Source: Hypericibacter sp050729195 (lineage in GTDB: Bacteria; Pseudomonadota; Alphaproteobacteria; Dongiales; Dongiaceae). From it: a DNA stretch of 64,000 nt. A program made the translations under genes and the position numbers. Numbering within the stretch: position 1 is the first letter of the stretch; each line of letters begins with the position of its first letter. The stretch spans positions 1-64,000 of the forward strand of contig NZ_JBOHKS010000053.1 in assembly GCF_050729195.1 (NCBI RefSeq). The letters run 5' to 3'. This document shows positions 9,511-20,246 of the stretch, piece by piece. The notes beneath the pieces are model-generated. The model was not told the origin of the DNA, did no database searches, and was given only the letters and a program-made list of their open reading frames with translations.

Positions 9511-10305
9511 TCAATCGGTTGCAGTCGTTTTTCGGCGCCGGGGCCGGTTTTCGCGCTTGGAAGACAGCTCTTTGATGATGCCATGGAGGGTGCGGATCTC
9601 CTGGCGAGTCAGGCTGGCGCGCTGAAACAGGTTGCGGATATTGCGCACCATCCCCGGCCTTTTCTCGGCATTGCGCAGGAATCCCGAGGCGTCGAGCTCG
9701 CGCTCGAGATGGTCGAAGAAGTTGAGCAGCTCCTCCTTCTCGGCCGGCCGCGTGCCGTTCACCACCAGCTCGCGCGGCGGCGTCGCGTCGCCCGCCTGGT
9801 ACCACTCATAGCCGATCAACAGCACCGCCTGCGCCAGATTGAGCGAGGTGAACTCCGGATTGAGCGGGACCCGGATCACCGCATCGGCCAGCGACAGCTC
9901 GTCATTCTCGAGACCGGCGCGCTCGGGCCCGAACATCACGCCGACGCGCTCGCCCCGTGCGGTCAGCGCGCGCATCTCAGCGGCGGCCTCGCGCGGCGTC
10001 ATCACGGTCTTGATCATCTGGCGATGTCGCGCCGAGGTCGCATAGACGCGGGTGAGATCGGCCATGGCCGCGCGCGCCGACGGATAGACTTGGGCCTTGT
10101 CGATCGCTTCATGGGCGCCCGAGGAGACCTCGCGCGCTCGCTCGTTGGGCCAGGCCTCGCGCGGACGCACCAGCCGCAGATTGACGAGACCGCAATTCAT
10201 CATGGCGCGCGCGGTGGCACCGATGTTTTCCGGGAGCTGCGGCTCAATCAGGAGAACCGCGGGCGCCTCGAGCGAGGCTTGCGCCCGGCGGCCGGCCGTG
10301 GCCAT
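9511..10305 (-). CDS. trmJ: TrmJ-like tRNA 2'-O-methyltransferase (SPOUT family)
   Basis: 264 residues. SPOUT-class RNA methyltransferase expected to methylate the 2'-hydroxyl of tRNA wobble-region nucleotide 32 using SAM. Motifs: LIEPQLPENIGATARAM near residue 19, FGPERAGLENDEL near 125 and PEFTSLNLAQAVLL near 149, which form the trefoil-knot cofactor site. The ATG overlaps the cimA stop by one base (TGATG), so the two are translationally coupled. TrmJ is preferred over other TrmH-family members because of the PEFTSLNLAQAV block and length; the target nucleotide is not proven by sequence. Confidence 0.88.
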   Translation of the reverse strand: MATAGRRAQASLEAPAVLLIEPQLPENIGATARAMMNCGLVNLRLVRPREAWPNERAREVSSGAHEAIDKAQVYPSARAAMADLTRVYATSARHRQMIKTVMTPREAAAEMRALTARGERVGVMFGPERAGLENDELSLADAVIRVPLNPEFTSLNLAQAVLLIGYEWYQAGDATPPRELVVNGTRPAEKEELLNFFDHLERELDASGFLRNAEKRPGMVRNIRNLFQRASLTRQEIRTLHGIIKELSSKRENRPRRRKTTATD

Positions 10306-11933
10306 CAGGATTTCCTTGCAGCGCCCTTGGGCGCACCGCTGCGCACCGGCGCCCCGGCGCGATAGAGCTTCCAGCTGATGCCGTCATGGAGCGCGTTGAA
10401 CGACGCATCGATGATGTTGGGCGAGACGCCGACCGTCGACCAGCGCTCGCCGGTCCCGTCCGCGCTCTCGATCATCACGCGGGTGACGGCGCCCGTGCCG
10501 GCGCTGGGCGTCAGGATTCGCACCTTGTAATCCACCAGCCGCATATCCTCGAGCTCGGGATAGAAGGCGAGCAGCGCCTTCCTGAGCGCGCTGTCGAGCG
10601 CATTGACCGGGCCGTTGCCGGTCGCAACCGTCATCAACCGCTCCTCGCCGACCTCGAGCGTGATGGTGGCCTCGGATTCCGTCACCAGCTCGCCGCGCGC
10701 GTTCCAGCGCCGGTCGTCCATCACGCGGAAGCGCGCAACGCGGAAATAGTCCGGAATGCCGCCGAGCTCGCGGCGCGCCAGCAGCTCGAAGCTGGCTTCG
10801 GCGCCGTCATAGGCATAGCCGTCATATTCGCGGACCTTCACCAGCTCGACCAGGCTCGCGACCTTGGGATCGTCGGCCTCGATCGCGAGCCCGATATCGC
10901 GGAACCGCGCCAGGATGTTGGCGCGCCCCGACTGGTCCGACACCACGATATGGCGGCGATTGCCGACCAGCGCCGGGTCGATATGCTCGTAGGTGCGCGG
11001 GTCCTTCTCCACCGCCGAGACATGGAGGCCGCCCTTATGCGCGAAGGCGGATTCGCCGACATAGGCCGCGTTGCGCGACGGCGCCCGGTTGAGCCGCTCG
11101 TCCAGCAGCCGCGACAGATGGGTCAGACCCTTCAGGGCCTCGCGGTCGATGCCGATCTTGTAGTCGGTCTTGAGCAGCAGGCTCGGGATCAGGGCCACCA
11201 GATTGGCGTTGCCGCAGCGCTCGCCCAGCCCATTGAGCGTGCCCTGGATCTGGCGCGCGCCGGCGCGCGCCGCGGCCAGGCTGTTGGCGACGGCATTCTC
11301 GGTGTCGTTGTGGCAATGGATGCCGAGCTGCGTGCCCGGGATGGTCTTCGCCACTTCGCCGACGATCCGCTCGATCTCATGCGGCAGCGTGCCGCCATTG
11401 GTGTCGCAGAGCACGATCCAGCGGGCCCCCGCCTCGTACGCCGCCTTGGCGCAGTCGAGCGCGTAGGCCGGATTGGCGCGGAAGCCGTCGAAGAAATGCT
11501 CGGCGTCGAACATGACCTCGTCCACGCGCGTCTTCGCGTGAGTGACGCTCTCGGCGATCATGTCGATGTTCTCGGTTCGCGAGATGCCGAGCGCGACGTC
11601 GACATGGAAATCCCAGCTCTTGCCGACCATGCAGACCGCCCGGGCCTTGGTGCCGGTCAGGGCGGCCAATCCCGGATCGTTGCCGGCGCTGCGGCCGGGC
11701 CTGCGGGTCATGCCGAAGGCCACGAGCTTGGCGCGCTTCATTCCCGGCGGCTGGGCGAAGAAGGCATCGTCGGTCGGGTTGGCGCCGGGCCAGCCGCCCT
11801 CGACATAGTCGATCCCGATCTTGTCCAGCGCCTGGGCAATGGCCTGCTTGTCGAGGACGTTGAAATCGACCCCCTGAGTCTGCGCCCCGTCGCGCAGCGT
11901 GCTGTCGAAAAGATAGATACGGCTGTCGTCCAT
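10305..11933 (-). CDS. cimA: (R)-citramalate synthase
   Basis: 542 residues from the chosen start. Condenses pyruvate and acetyl-CoA to citramalate, giving a threonine-independent entry to isoleucine. An HMGL-like TIM barrel (FDSTLRDGAQTQGVDF at residues 8-23, then HCHNDTENAVANS, a metal-binding histidine pair) is followed by a LeuA-type dimerisation/regulatory domain from about residue 370. The TQGVDF segment separates this CimA type from 2-isopropylmalate synthase. The start at 11933 gives the usual N-terminus MDDSRIYLFD; ATG at 11972 is an alternative and neither has a clear ribosome site. It is coupled to trmJ. Confidence 0.9.
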   Translation of the reverse strand: MDDSRIYLFDSTLRDGAQTQGVDFNVLDKQAIAQALDKIGIDYVEGGWPGANPTDDAFFAQPPGMKRAKLVAFGMTRRPGRSAGNDPGLAALTGTKARAVCMVGKSWDFHVDVALGISRTENIDMIAESVTHAKTRVDEVMFDAEHFFDGFRANPAYALDCAKAAYEAGARWIVLCDTNGGTLPHEIERIVGEVAKTIPGTQLGIHCHNDTENAVANSLAAARAGARQIQGTLNGLGERCGNANLVALIPSLLLKTDYKIGIDREALKGLTHLSRLLDERLNRAPSRNAAYVGESAFAHKGGLHVSAVEKDPRTYEHIDPALVGNRRHIVVSDQSGRANILARFRDIGLAIEADDPKVASLVELVKVREYDGYAYDGAEASFELLARRELGGIPDYFRVARFRVMDDRRWNARGELVTESEATITLEVGEERLMTVATGNGPVNALDSALRKALLAFYPELEDMRLVDYKVRILTPSAGTGAVTRVMIESADGTGERWSTVGVSPNIIDASFNALHDGISWKLYRAGAPVRSGAPKGAARKS

Positions 11934-12143
11934 CGCCGAAAAGACCCGAGAAAGCAGGGGATTGGCGGCCATCACATGGCCGCAAGCCCATCTTTCTGCC
12001 TGGGGAACCCCCCGCCGTCAACCAGCCGGAGGCTGCGCCCCCGGTCTGACAGGCCTGCGGAGAGCCCCTTTCCTTTCCGACCGTCACCTATGGCAGAACA
12101 GGGAACGCTCCGTCGGCGCCCTTAACCAAAAAATGGCCCTTCC

Positions 12144-12782
12144 ATGCCGAGCTTCCTGCCCGATCTCGCGACCCTCCTGCCCTTCCTGGCGGCGGCCTTG
12201 GCGCTCAATCTGACGCCCGGTGCCGATATGACCATGGTCCTGGCGCAAAGCCTCGGCCGCGGCCGGTCCGCCGGTGTCTGGGCCGCCTTCGGGGTGGCGG
12301 GCGGCAGCCTGATCCATTCCCTGCTGGCGGCTTTCGGCGTCTCGGCCCTGTTGCAGCAGTCCGAGACGGCCTTCCTGATCGTCAAATATGCCGGTGCCGC
12401 CTATCTGCTCTATCTCGCCTGGCGCGCCGCCACTGATCGTTCAGGGCCGTTGCAAGCGGCTTTGCTGCCACCCCGGCGCGCGCATCGAGCCTTCCTCGAC
12501 GGCGTGGTCACGAACCTGTTCAACCCGAAGGTGGCGCTCTTCATCCTCGCCTTCCTGCCTCAGTTTGTGGACCCGGCACGCGGATCTGTTGCGGGGCAGA
12601 TCCTCTTTCTTGGTTTGCTATTCAACATCGGCGGAACCTCTGTGCTGCTGGCCGTGGCGCTTTCGGCCAGCGCAGCCCGTGAGCGAATCTTGAGCTCGCG
12701 CCGCGCCGTGCTGGCGTTACGCTGGATCACCGCCAGCCTGTTCGTCGGTCTGGCGGCCCGGATCGCCCTTAGCGAGCGTTAA
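12144..12782 (+). CDS. LysE/RhtB family amino-acid exporter
   Basis: 212 residues with about six hydrophobic segments and the family signature NLTPGADMTMVLAQSLGRG near residue 22, followed by GVVTNLFNPKVALFILAFLPQF near 118. LysE/RhtB proteins export amino acids or their derivatives across the inner membrane. Substrate is not predictable. It diverges from cimA; the 210-bp region between them has no further gene. It is on the opposite strand from the surrounding biosynthetic genes. Confidence 0.92.
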   Translation: MPSFLPDLATLLPFLAAALALNLTPGADMTMVLAQSLGRGRSAGVWAAFGVAGGSLIHSLLAAFGVSALLQQSETAFLIVKYAGAAYLLYLAWRAATDRSGPLQAALLPPRRAHRAFLDGVVTNLFNPKVALFILAFLPQFVDPARGSVAGQILFLGLLFNIGGTSVLLAVALSASAARERILSSRRAVLALRWITASLFVGLAARIALSER

Positions 12783-12848
12783 CCAAACTCTGCGCCCGTT
12801 CGTCAACTCTTGGTAAGTTGGCGCACCTATACTGCAACCCAGAAGCGT

Positions 12849-12868
12849 CGCCCGGCAACAGCCGGGCG
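12849..12868 (+). other. Stem-loop upstream of the PAS_5 gene
   Basis: CGCCCGGC-AACA-GCCGGGCG is a perfect 8-bp stem with a four-base loop, 33 bases before the PAS_5 gene start and 66 bases after lysE-like stop. A TATACT at 12828-12833 is a possible -10 element just upstream, which would put the hairpin in the mRNA leader. No U-run follows, so it is unlikely to be a terminator. Confidence 0.4.
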
Positions 12869-12901
12869 CCAGGAAACCGAGGGCAGCTGAAGCTTTGGCC
12901 G

Positions 12902-13462
12902 ATGCGCGCCCATCAGACATTCGGCAGCCGCATGGCAGATGTCGCCGCATCAAGGCTCTCGACGGTCACCGCAAAGATGGTGCGGTTGTCCTTCGCCGAT
13001 GTCACCTCGCCCATGATTCGCGAGCTGGCGGCCTATTGGCATGAGCTTCGCGGTGCGAACCCGGTCGCGCTCAAGAAGAGTTTCGATCCCGCCCGCGTCA
13101 CCGCCCTGCTGCCCTATCTCATCATCGCCGAGTATGTTCAGAACCCGCTTCGAATTCGCTATCGCCTTGTCGGTACCGAGCAGGTTCGGCATGCGGGCGA
13201 GGATTTCACGGGCAAGTGGCTGCACGAAACTGAGTGGGACTCACGTTATGTCGAAGTCTGGCTCGCCGCCGTGGCTGAGATGATCACGACCAGCCAGCCG
13301 GTGTTTGGGCGGGACTTGCTGCTCTGGACTGACGACAAGATCAAGGAATGCGAATGGGCCGTTTTCCCGATGAGCATCGACGGCCGCGGCATCACCCACG
13401 GGCTCGGCATCGAGGATTTCAGCAAGATCGAGCGCAGACGCGGCCTGTTCGCGCCACTTTGA
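12902..13462 (+). CDS. PAS_5 domain protein
   Basis: About 186 residues. The central region (LAAYWHELRGANPVALKKSF, then FDPARVTALLPYLIIAEY, then IRYRLVGTEQVRHAGEDFTG) matches the PAS_5 family, single-domain PAS-like proteins common in Rhodospirillales and related Alphaproteobacteria whose ligand and output are unknown. There is no kinase, cyclase or DNA-binding domain, so any signalling would need a partner. Start ATG 12902 is chosen; ATG 12932 is equally possible. It converges with cysS 16 bp downstream. Confidence 0.75.
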   Translation: MRAHQTFGSRMADVAASRLSTVTAKMVRLSFADVTSPMIRELAAYWHELRGANPVALKKSFDPARVTALLPYLIIAEYVQNPLRIRYRLVGTEQVRHAGEDFTGKWLHETEWDSRYVEVWLAAVAEMITTSQPVFGRDLLLWTDDKIKECEWAVFPMSIDGRGITHGLGIEDFSKIERRRGLFAPL

Positions 13463-13478
13463 ATTTACAGGCAGCGCT

Positions 13479-14867
<1,389 letters not shown>

Positions 14868-14896
14868 ATCTCGATGGTCGCTTGCGCCAGCCTGGT

Positions 14897-16228
14897 TCAG
14901 CCCTTGCCGCGCAGCAATCGGGCGGACGCCCGGGCGCGGCCGATGAGAGGTAGCAAAAGCCGCATCTCGGGTCCATGGTCGAGGCCGGTCAAGGCTTGGC
15001 GCAGGGGCTGGAACAAGGCCTTGCCCTTCTTGCCGGTGGCGGAGGTGACGGCGCCGGTCCAGTTCTTCCAGGTCTCGTCGTTCCAGGGCTCGGGCGGCAG
15101 CTCGGCCGCCGCGATCCGCGTCAGATCGACATCGTCGGCGCGGGTGAGGATCTCGCCATGGCAGATCTTGGCCCAAAGCTCGATGTCGGCCAGCTTCTCG
15201 AGATTGCCGCGCACGGCATTCCAGAGCCGCTCATCGACGCTGTCGGAGGCCACGCGCGCGGCGACCTCCTTGAAGTCGGTCTCATGCAGCAGCCGGGCAT
15301 TGATCTGGGCCAGCTCGTCGCGATCGAAATGCGGCGAGGCCGACCCCAGCTTGCCGAGATTATGCTCGGGGATCAGCTCGTCCCAGCTATGGACCGGCTT
15401 CATCGGATCGCCGGTGCCGAGCCGCGCCAGATAGCTCGCCAGGGCCAGCGGCTCGATGCCGGCGGTCCGCAGCTCGCCGATCGACATGGTGCCGATGCGC
15501 TTTGAGAGCTCCTCCCCGCCCTTGCCTTTCAGCAGGGGGAGATGGCCGAAGCGCGGCACCGGCCCGCCCAGCGCCTCGAAGATCTGGATCTGCGCGCCGG
15601 TGTTGGTGACATGGTCGGCGCCGCGGATCACATGGGTGATCCCGAGGTCGATATCGTCCACCACCGAGGGCAGCGTGTAGAGATAGGTGCCGTCCTCGCG
15701 GATCAGCACCGGGTCGCTCTGGCTCGCTTCGTCGATATGCTGGGGCCCGCGCACCATGTCGATCCAGCGCACCTCGCCCAGATCGAGGCGAAAGCGCCAG
15801 TGCGGGAGGCGGCCCTCGGCATCGAGCTTGGCGCGATCGGCGGCCGACAGCGCCAGCGCCCCGCGGTCATAGACCGGCGCGCGGCCCGACTGGAGCTGCG
15901 CCTGGCGCTTCAGCGCCAGCTCTTCCGCCGTCTCGTAGCAGGGATAGAGCCGTTCGGATTTCTTGAGCCGGGCGACCGCGGCGTCATAGACGGCGAGGCG
16001 CTGCGACTGGGAGACCTCGCGATCCCACACCAGGCCGACCCAGGTCAGATCCTTGCGGATCTCGTCGGCGAACTCGGCGCTCGAGCGCAACTGGTCGGTG
16101 TCGTCGAAGCGCAGCAGGAACTCGCCGGACTCCTTGCGCGCAAAGAGCCAGTTATGCAGCGCCACGAAGATATTGCCGACATGGAGATGGCCCGTGGGGC
16201 TGGGCGCGAAACGGACGCGAACAGTCAT
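14897..16228 (-). CDS. gltX: Glutamate--tRNA ligase
   Basis: 443 residues. Class I synthetase with the HIGH-equivalent in FAPSPTGHLHVGN near residue 6 and KMSKS-equivalent ELSKRIG near 235. The start at 16228 (MTVRVRFAPSPTG) is the standard position; a GTG/ATG 24 bp further upstream would add eight unconserved residues. Many Alphaproteobacteria carry two GluRS copies, one acting on tRNA-Gln for the GatCAB pathway. Which of the two this is cannot be settled from the window. It is upstream of cysS. Confidence 0.95.
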   Translation of the reverse strand: MTVRVRFAPSPTGHLHVGNIFVALHNWLFARKESGEFLLRFDDTDQLRSSAEFADEIRKDLTWVGLVWDREVSQSQRLAVYDAAVARLKKSERLYPCYETAEELALKRQAQLQSGRAPVYDRGALALSAADRAKLDAEGRLPHWRFRLDLGEVRWIDMVRGPQHIDEASQSDPVLIREDGTYLYTLPSVVDDIDLGITHVIRGADHVTNTGAQIQIFEALGGPVPRFGHLPLLKGKGGEELSKRIGTMSIGELRTAGIEPLALASYLARLGTGDPMKPVHSWDELIPEHNLGKLGSASPHFDRDELAQINARLLHETDFKEVAARVASDSVDERLWNAVRGNLEKLADIELWAKICHGEILTRADDVDLTRIAAAELPPEPWNDETWKNWTGAVTSATGKKGKALFQPLRQALTGLDHGPEMRLLLPLIGRARASARLLRGKG

Positions 16229-16417
16229 CGGGCCACGGGTCCGGTCGGGCAAAGCCAGGCGAGGTCAAGCGGAAATCGCAGGGTCATGATGGCAAGAGAG
16301 ATACAACAGCGAGCCTGGATTGACCACGGCCGCCGAAGCGGCATGATGTCGGGGTTCCCGGCGGGCCCTCGCCGGAACCAGCGCCTTCATTTTCAGCCCG
16401 TTTTCCCGAGGTTTTCC

Positions 16418-17692
<1,275 letters not shown>

Positions 17693-17712
17693 TCGTCTCA
17701 AGGGAACCGGCG

Positions 17713-18594
17713 CTAGAGACGCGAGACCGCCAGGCTTTCCATCACATAGGTCGCATAGTGGAAGTCGCGGATTGCCGCGATCCGTCCGTTCGTCCAATCG
17801 AGCAGCACGACATAGCGGATGCTGTCCTCCTGATCGGCCGGATCATTGACCAGGAGCGCCAGACGGCCTTCCGCCGAGCCAACGGAGACCCGCCAATTGG
17901 AGATCTCGCTATAGCGGGTGAAATAGACCGAGACGTCTTTTCGACCCGCCAGGCGCGTCCGGTTCACCAGATCGAGCCGCACGTCTTCGGCCAGCAGATT
18001 GCGCAGGGCGTCGAAGTCGCGCGCATTGAATCGATCGGCATAGTGGCGCAACCGCTCGCGTTCCGCCGCGCTCGGAGTCGGTGCCGGATCGTCAGGGGCG
18101 TTGGCAATTTCCTGCAGGCGCGTACGGGCCCGGTGCAGCGCTGCCTTTACGGCGGGAAGAGTGAGATCGAGGATTTCCGCCGTTTCGGCCAAGGAATGGC
18201 CCAAAACATCCATCAGCACCACACATGATCGCTGGGCGACGGGCAGCCGCATGAGCGTGGCCAGGCTGGCGGCGGCCGCCACCCGCACATCGGCGACGGC
18301 GCTGGCATCTGCCATATCGGCCATGTCGATATCGGATCGAACCAGAGCCTGGCGGTTACGGCGACGCAAAGCGTCGAGCGCGGTGTTGTGGGCAATGCGA
18401 AACAACCAACTTTCCGGCCGTTCGATCCGACCAGCAGCGGGATAGGCCTCGATTGCCTTCGCTAAGGCTTCCTGGACCACGTCTTCGCCATCAAAGGCCG
18501 AACCGACCATGCGCGCGCAATAGCGATGCAGGCGCGGACGTAGTTCTGCGACCAACCGACCTAAGGCCTCCCGTTCCAGACTCTCCCCCGCCAT
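17713..18594 (-). CDS. ECF-type sigma-70 factor with SnoaL-like C-terminal extension
   Basis: 293 residues. Region 2 is seen in FDGEDVVQEALAKAIEAY with RPESWLFRIAHNTALDALRR; region 4 in LAETAEILDLTLPAVKAALH. A third domain from about residue 165 (YADRFNARDFDALRNLLAEDV, then GRKDVSVYF) is SnoaL/NTF2-like, as in ECF groups whose C-terminal domain replaces an anti-sigma factor by ligand or intramolecular control. AAAGGAG precedes the ATG at 18594. No anti-sigma gene lies beside it. It diverges from a small gene at 18777, and the pair sits between the M20 gene and a copy of that gene's tail. Confidence 0.88.
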   Translation of the reverse strand: MAGESLEREALGRLVAELRPRLHRYCARMVGSAFDGEDVVQEALAKAIEAYPAAGRIERPESWLFRIAHNTALDALRRRNRQALVRSDIDMADMADASAVADVRVAAAASLATLMRLPVAQRSCVVLMDVLGHSLAETAEILDLTLPAVKAALHRARTRLQEIANAPDDPAPTPSAAERERLRHYADRFNARDFDALRNLLAEDVRLDLVNRTRLAGRKDVSVYFTRYSEISNWRVSVGSAEGRLALLVNDPADQEDSIRYVVLLDWTNGRIAAIRDFHYATYVMESLAVSRL

Positions 18595-18697
18595 GCCCGC
18601 TCCTTTTCGATCAGCCGCCCCCAAAAAACGGACGCCTCGCTCTTAGAGACGCCGGCTGCTGGGCAAAGGATTCGGTGCACGGAAAAAAATTCTAGGG

Positions 18698-18724
18698 GGA
18701 ATCCTTTTGGCCTAGCCGGTCGTC
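18698..18724 (+). promoter_or_regulatory. Possible ECF-type promoter for the divergent small gene
   Basis: GGAAT (18698-18702) and CGTC (18721-18724) with an 18-base spacer resemble ECF promoter elements (GGAAC and CGTC) and lie 53 bp before the ATG at 18777. The match is short, so this is a hypothesis that the neighbouring sigma factor reads this gene. Confidence 0.25.
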
Positions 18725-18776
18725 CTTGGATTTAACGGCGTGCGTCCCGTGCGTCGTCTGACCAAAGGACCAGACC

Positions 18777-19100
18777 ATGCAGAGATTGACATTGGTTCGC
18801 TATACGACCAAGCCCGACCAGACCGCCGAGAACGAGAGATTGGCCCGGGCGGTATTCGCCGAGCTCCGAGCCAAGGCGCCGGACCACGTTGCCTATGCCC
18901 TCTTCAGAAACGGGGACGAATTCGTCCATCTGTTCGTCAACGCCGAGGCGGACGATTCCAGCGCGGTGACTGACCTTCCCAGCTTCAAAGCCTACGCGAA
19001 GGACATCACAGCACGGAGCGAAGCACCGCCGGAACCCATGCGGCTCAGCTTTCGGCTGCTGGAATCCTATGGGCTAACGCGGACCATGGCACCTGCCTGA
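18777..19100 (+). CDS. Small conserved-looking protein of unknown function, ABM-fold candidate
   Basis: 107 residues, no signal peptide or membrane segment. The N-terminus MQRLTLVRYTTKPDQTAEN and size suggest a dimeric alpha-beta barrel of the antibiotic-biosynthesis-monooxygenase type, but no catalytic motif is recognised, so I do not assign a function. It is divergently transcribed from the ECF sigma factor gene with a 182-bp shared intergenic region, the arrangement expected for a sigma factor and a target or sensor. ATG at 18777 is the only sensible start. Confidence 0.65.
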   Translation: MQRLTLVRYTTKPDQTAENERLARAVFAELRAKAPDHVAYALFRNGDEFVHLFVNAEADDSSAVTDLPSFKAYAKDITARSEAPPEPMRLSFRLLESYGLTRTMAPA

Positions 19101-19110
19101 GGAGCGATCG

Positions 19111-19182
19111 GAGTCTATCGGGCACGTAACGCAATCGATCGCCCTTTTCATCGCCGACTGGCGCGGAGTGAAAGCAGCCTGA
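19111..19182 (+). pseudogene. Orphan 3'-terminal fragment of an M20 deacylase gene
   Basis: This 72-base stretch matches the end of the gene at 16418-17692 (bases 17621-17692) at 59 of 72 positions. Translated in the same frame it reads ESIGHVTQSIALFIADWRG before VKAA and a stop, against ESIRRVTQSIALFIADWCG in the intact gene. Most differences are at third codon positions, so it diverged while still coding. No upstream part of the gene remains; similarity stops at about 19110. It ends 9 bp from the HIT gene stop. It is best read as the displaced original or paralogous gene end left when the 1.4-kb sigma-factor segment arrived. Confidence 0.85.
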
Positions 19183-19191
19183 AACGGCGCG

Positions 19192-19629
19192 TCAGGTGAG
19201 GGCCAGCTCGCGGCGCAATCGTAAGGCCGTTTCGGCCAGGGTCGCGTCGGGGACGCGCGGCGTCGCGCGGAAGGTGAGCTTCTCCTCGACGATATAGCGC
19301 CGCGAGGTGATGTCGGTCGGCATGTGCATCGGCACGAGATGCGCATGGGCATGCGGCACGTCGCCCCCGGTGAAGCAGAAGGCGACCCGGCGCACGCCAT
19401 AGAGCCGCTTCAGCACGACAGCGAGGCGCTGGCCCAGATGCAGGATGCGCGAGGCCAGCTCGGGCGGCAGCTCGTCGAAATAGGCGTGATGAACGCGCGG
19501 CACGATTTGCGCATGCCCGTCGCGGATCGGATTGATATCGAGAAAGGCGACGATCGCCTCATCCTCATGGAGGATGTGACCGGGCACCGTGCCCGCGGCG
19601 ATCTTGCAGAAGAGACAATCGGTCGTCAT
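19192..19629 (-). CDS. HIT family hydrolase
   Basis: 145 residues with the histidine-triad motif HAHAHLVPMH at residues 93-102 and an N-terminal CLFC pair (C5, C8) typical of bacterial HIT proteins that can bind zinc. HIT proteins hydrolyse or transfer nucleotidyl groups from nucleotide conjugates. The start at 19629 (MTTDCLFCKI) follows the usual family N-terminus; a longer frame adds 22 unconserved residues. It converges on the M20 gene fragment. Confidence 0.9.
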   Translation of the reverse strand: MTTDCLFCKIAAGTVPGHILHEDEAIVAFLDINPIRDGHAQIVPRVHHAYFDELPPELASRILHLGQRLAVVLKRLYGVRRVAFCFTGGDVPHAHAHLVPMHMPTDITSRRYIVEEKLTFRATPRVPDATLAETALRLRRELALT

Positions 19630-19703
19630 GCGCGCCTCGATGGATGGAATGGCTCCCCCTTCAATAGCGGCAAAGACACCCATCGAGAAAGACAACCGAA
19701 AGG

Positions 19704-20231
19704 CTAGATCGCCCCGAACTCGAACCGGCAGTGATCATGGCCGCCCTGGGCGGCGCATTGGGATTCGCGGCAGCGGATCTCGACGCTGTTCCGGCCGTCT
19801 TCGAGCAGGAAGCGGAAGGCGCCGGTCATGAAGCCTTCGAACATGTAGCAGACGGGCGCGTCGGCGCCGACGGGGCGTTCCAGCACGAAGACCGAGTTCC
19901 GCAGGCTGATGCTGCCGCGACGCCGGCCGATATCGAGCTCGTCGACCGAGAACTGACCCCAGCCGCGCTGCGACAGCCGCTTGAAGTAATGGCGGAAGGT
20001 GGCTTCGGGCGCCAGGCCATGGGTTCGCGCCTCGGCCTGGCACCAATGGATCGCCGACTTCGCCGTCGCGGCGCGCAGGATCTCGCGATAGGCCTCGAGC
20101 CCCAACGCCTCTTCCACCGCGCGGTGATTGTTCACCAGGAAATGGCGCGGCAGATAGACCATCGGCAGACCGTCGGTCCGCCAGATGCCCGTCTCGGCGT
20201 CGACGTCGATCGGAACTTCGGGCTGGGCCAT
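19704..20231 (-). CDS. V4R-like (4-vinyl reductase domain) small-molecule-binding protein
   Basis: 175 residues. The C-terminus RESQCAAQGGHDHCRFEFG has the paired cysteines and glycine pattern of the V4R domain, which binds small ligands in BchJ and in XylR/DmpR-type regulators. The middle contains FRHYFKRLSQRGWGQF and SVFVLERPVG. No effector domain is attached, so it may be a sensor, chaperone or auxiliary enzyme. It is the last gene of the leftward unit FAH hydrolase, amidohydrolase, V4R, starting 15 bp after the amidohydrolase stop, so its role is probably tied to that pathway. Confidence 0.65.
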   Translation of the reverse strand: MAQPEVPIDVDAETGIWRTDGLPMVYLPRHFLVNNHRAVEEALGLEAYREILRAATAKSAIHWCQAEARTHGLAPEATFRHYFKRLSQRGWGQFSVDELDIGRRRGSISLRNSVFVLERPVGADAPVCYMFEGFMTGAFRFLLEDGRNSVEIRCRESQCAAQGGHDHCRFEFGAI

Positions 20232-20246
20232 CGCCGGCCTCGACGG

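Noticed and set aside
15542..16417. A rightward open frame continuous with the M20 gene, apparently giving a 716-residue protein
   Set aside because: This part is antisense to gltX, has no family similarity, and the M20 family N-terminus and ribosome site both place the start at 16418.
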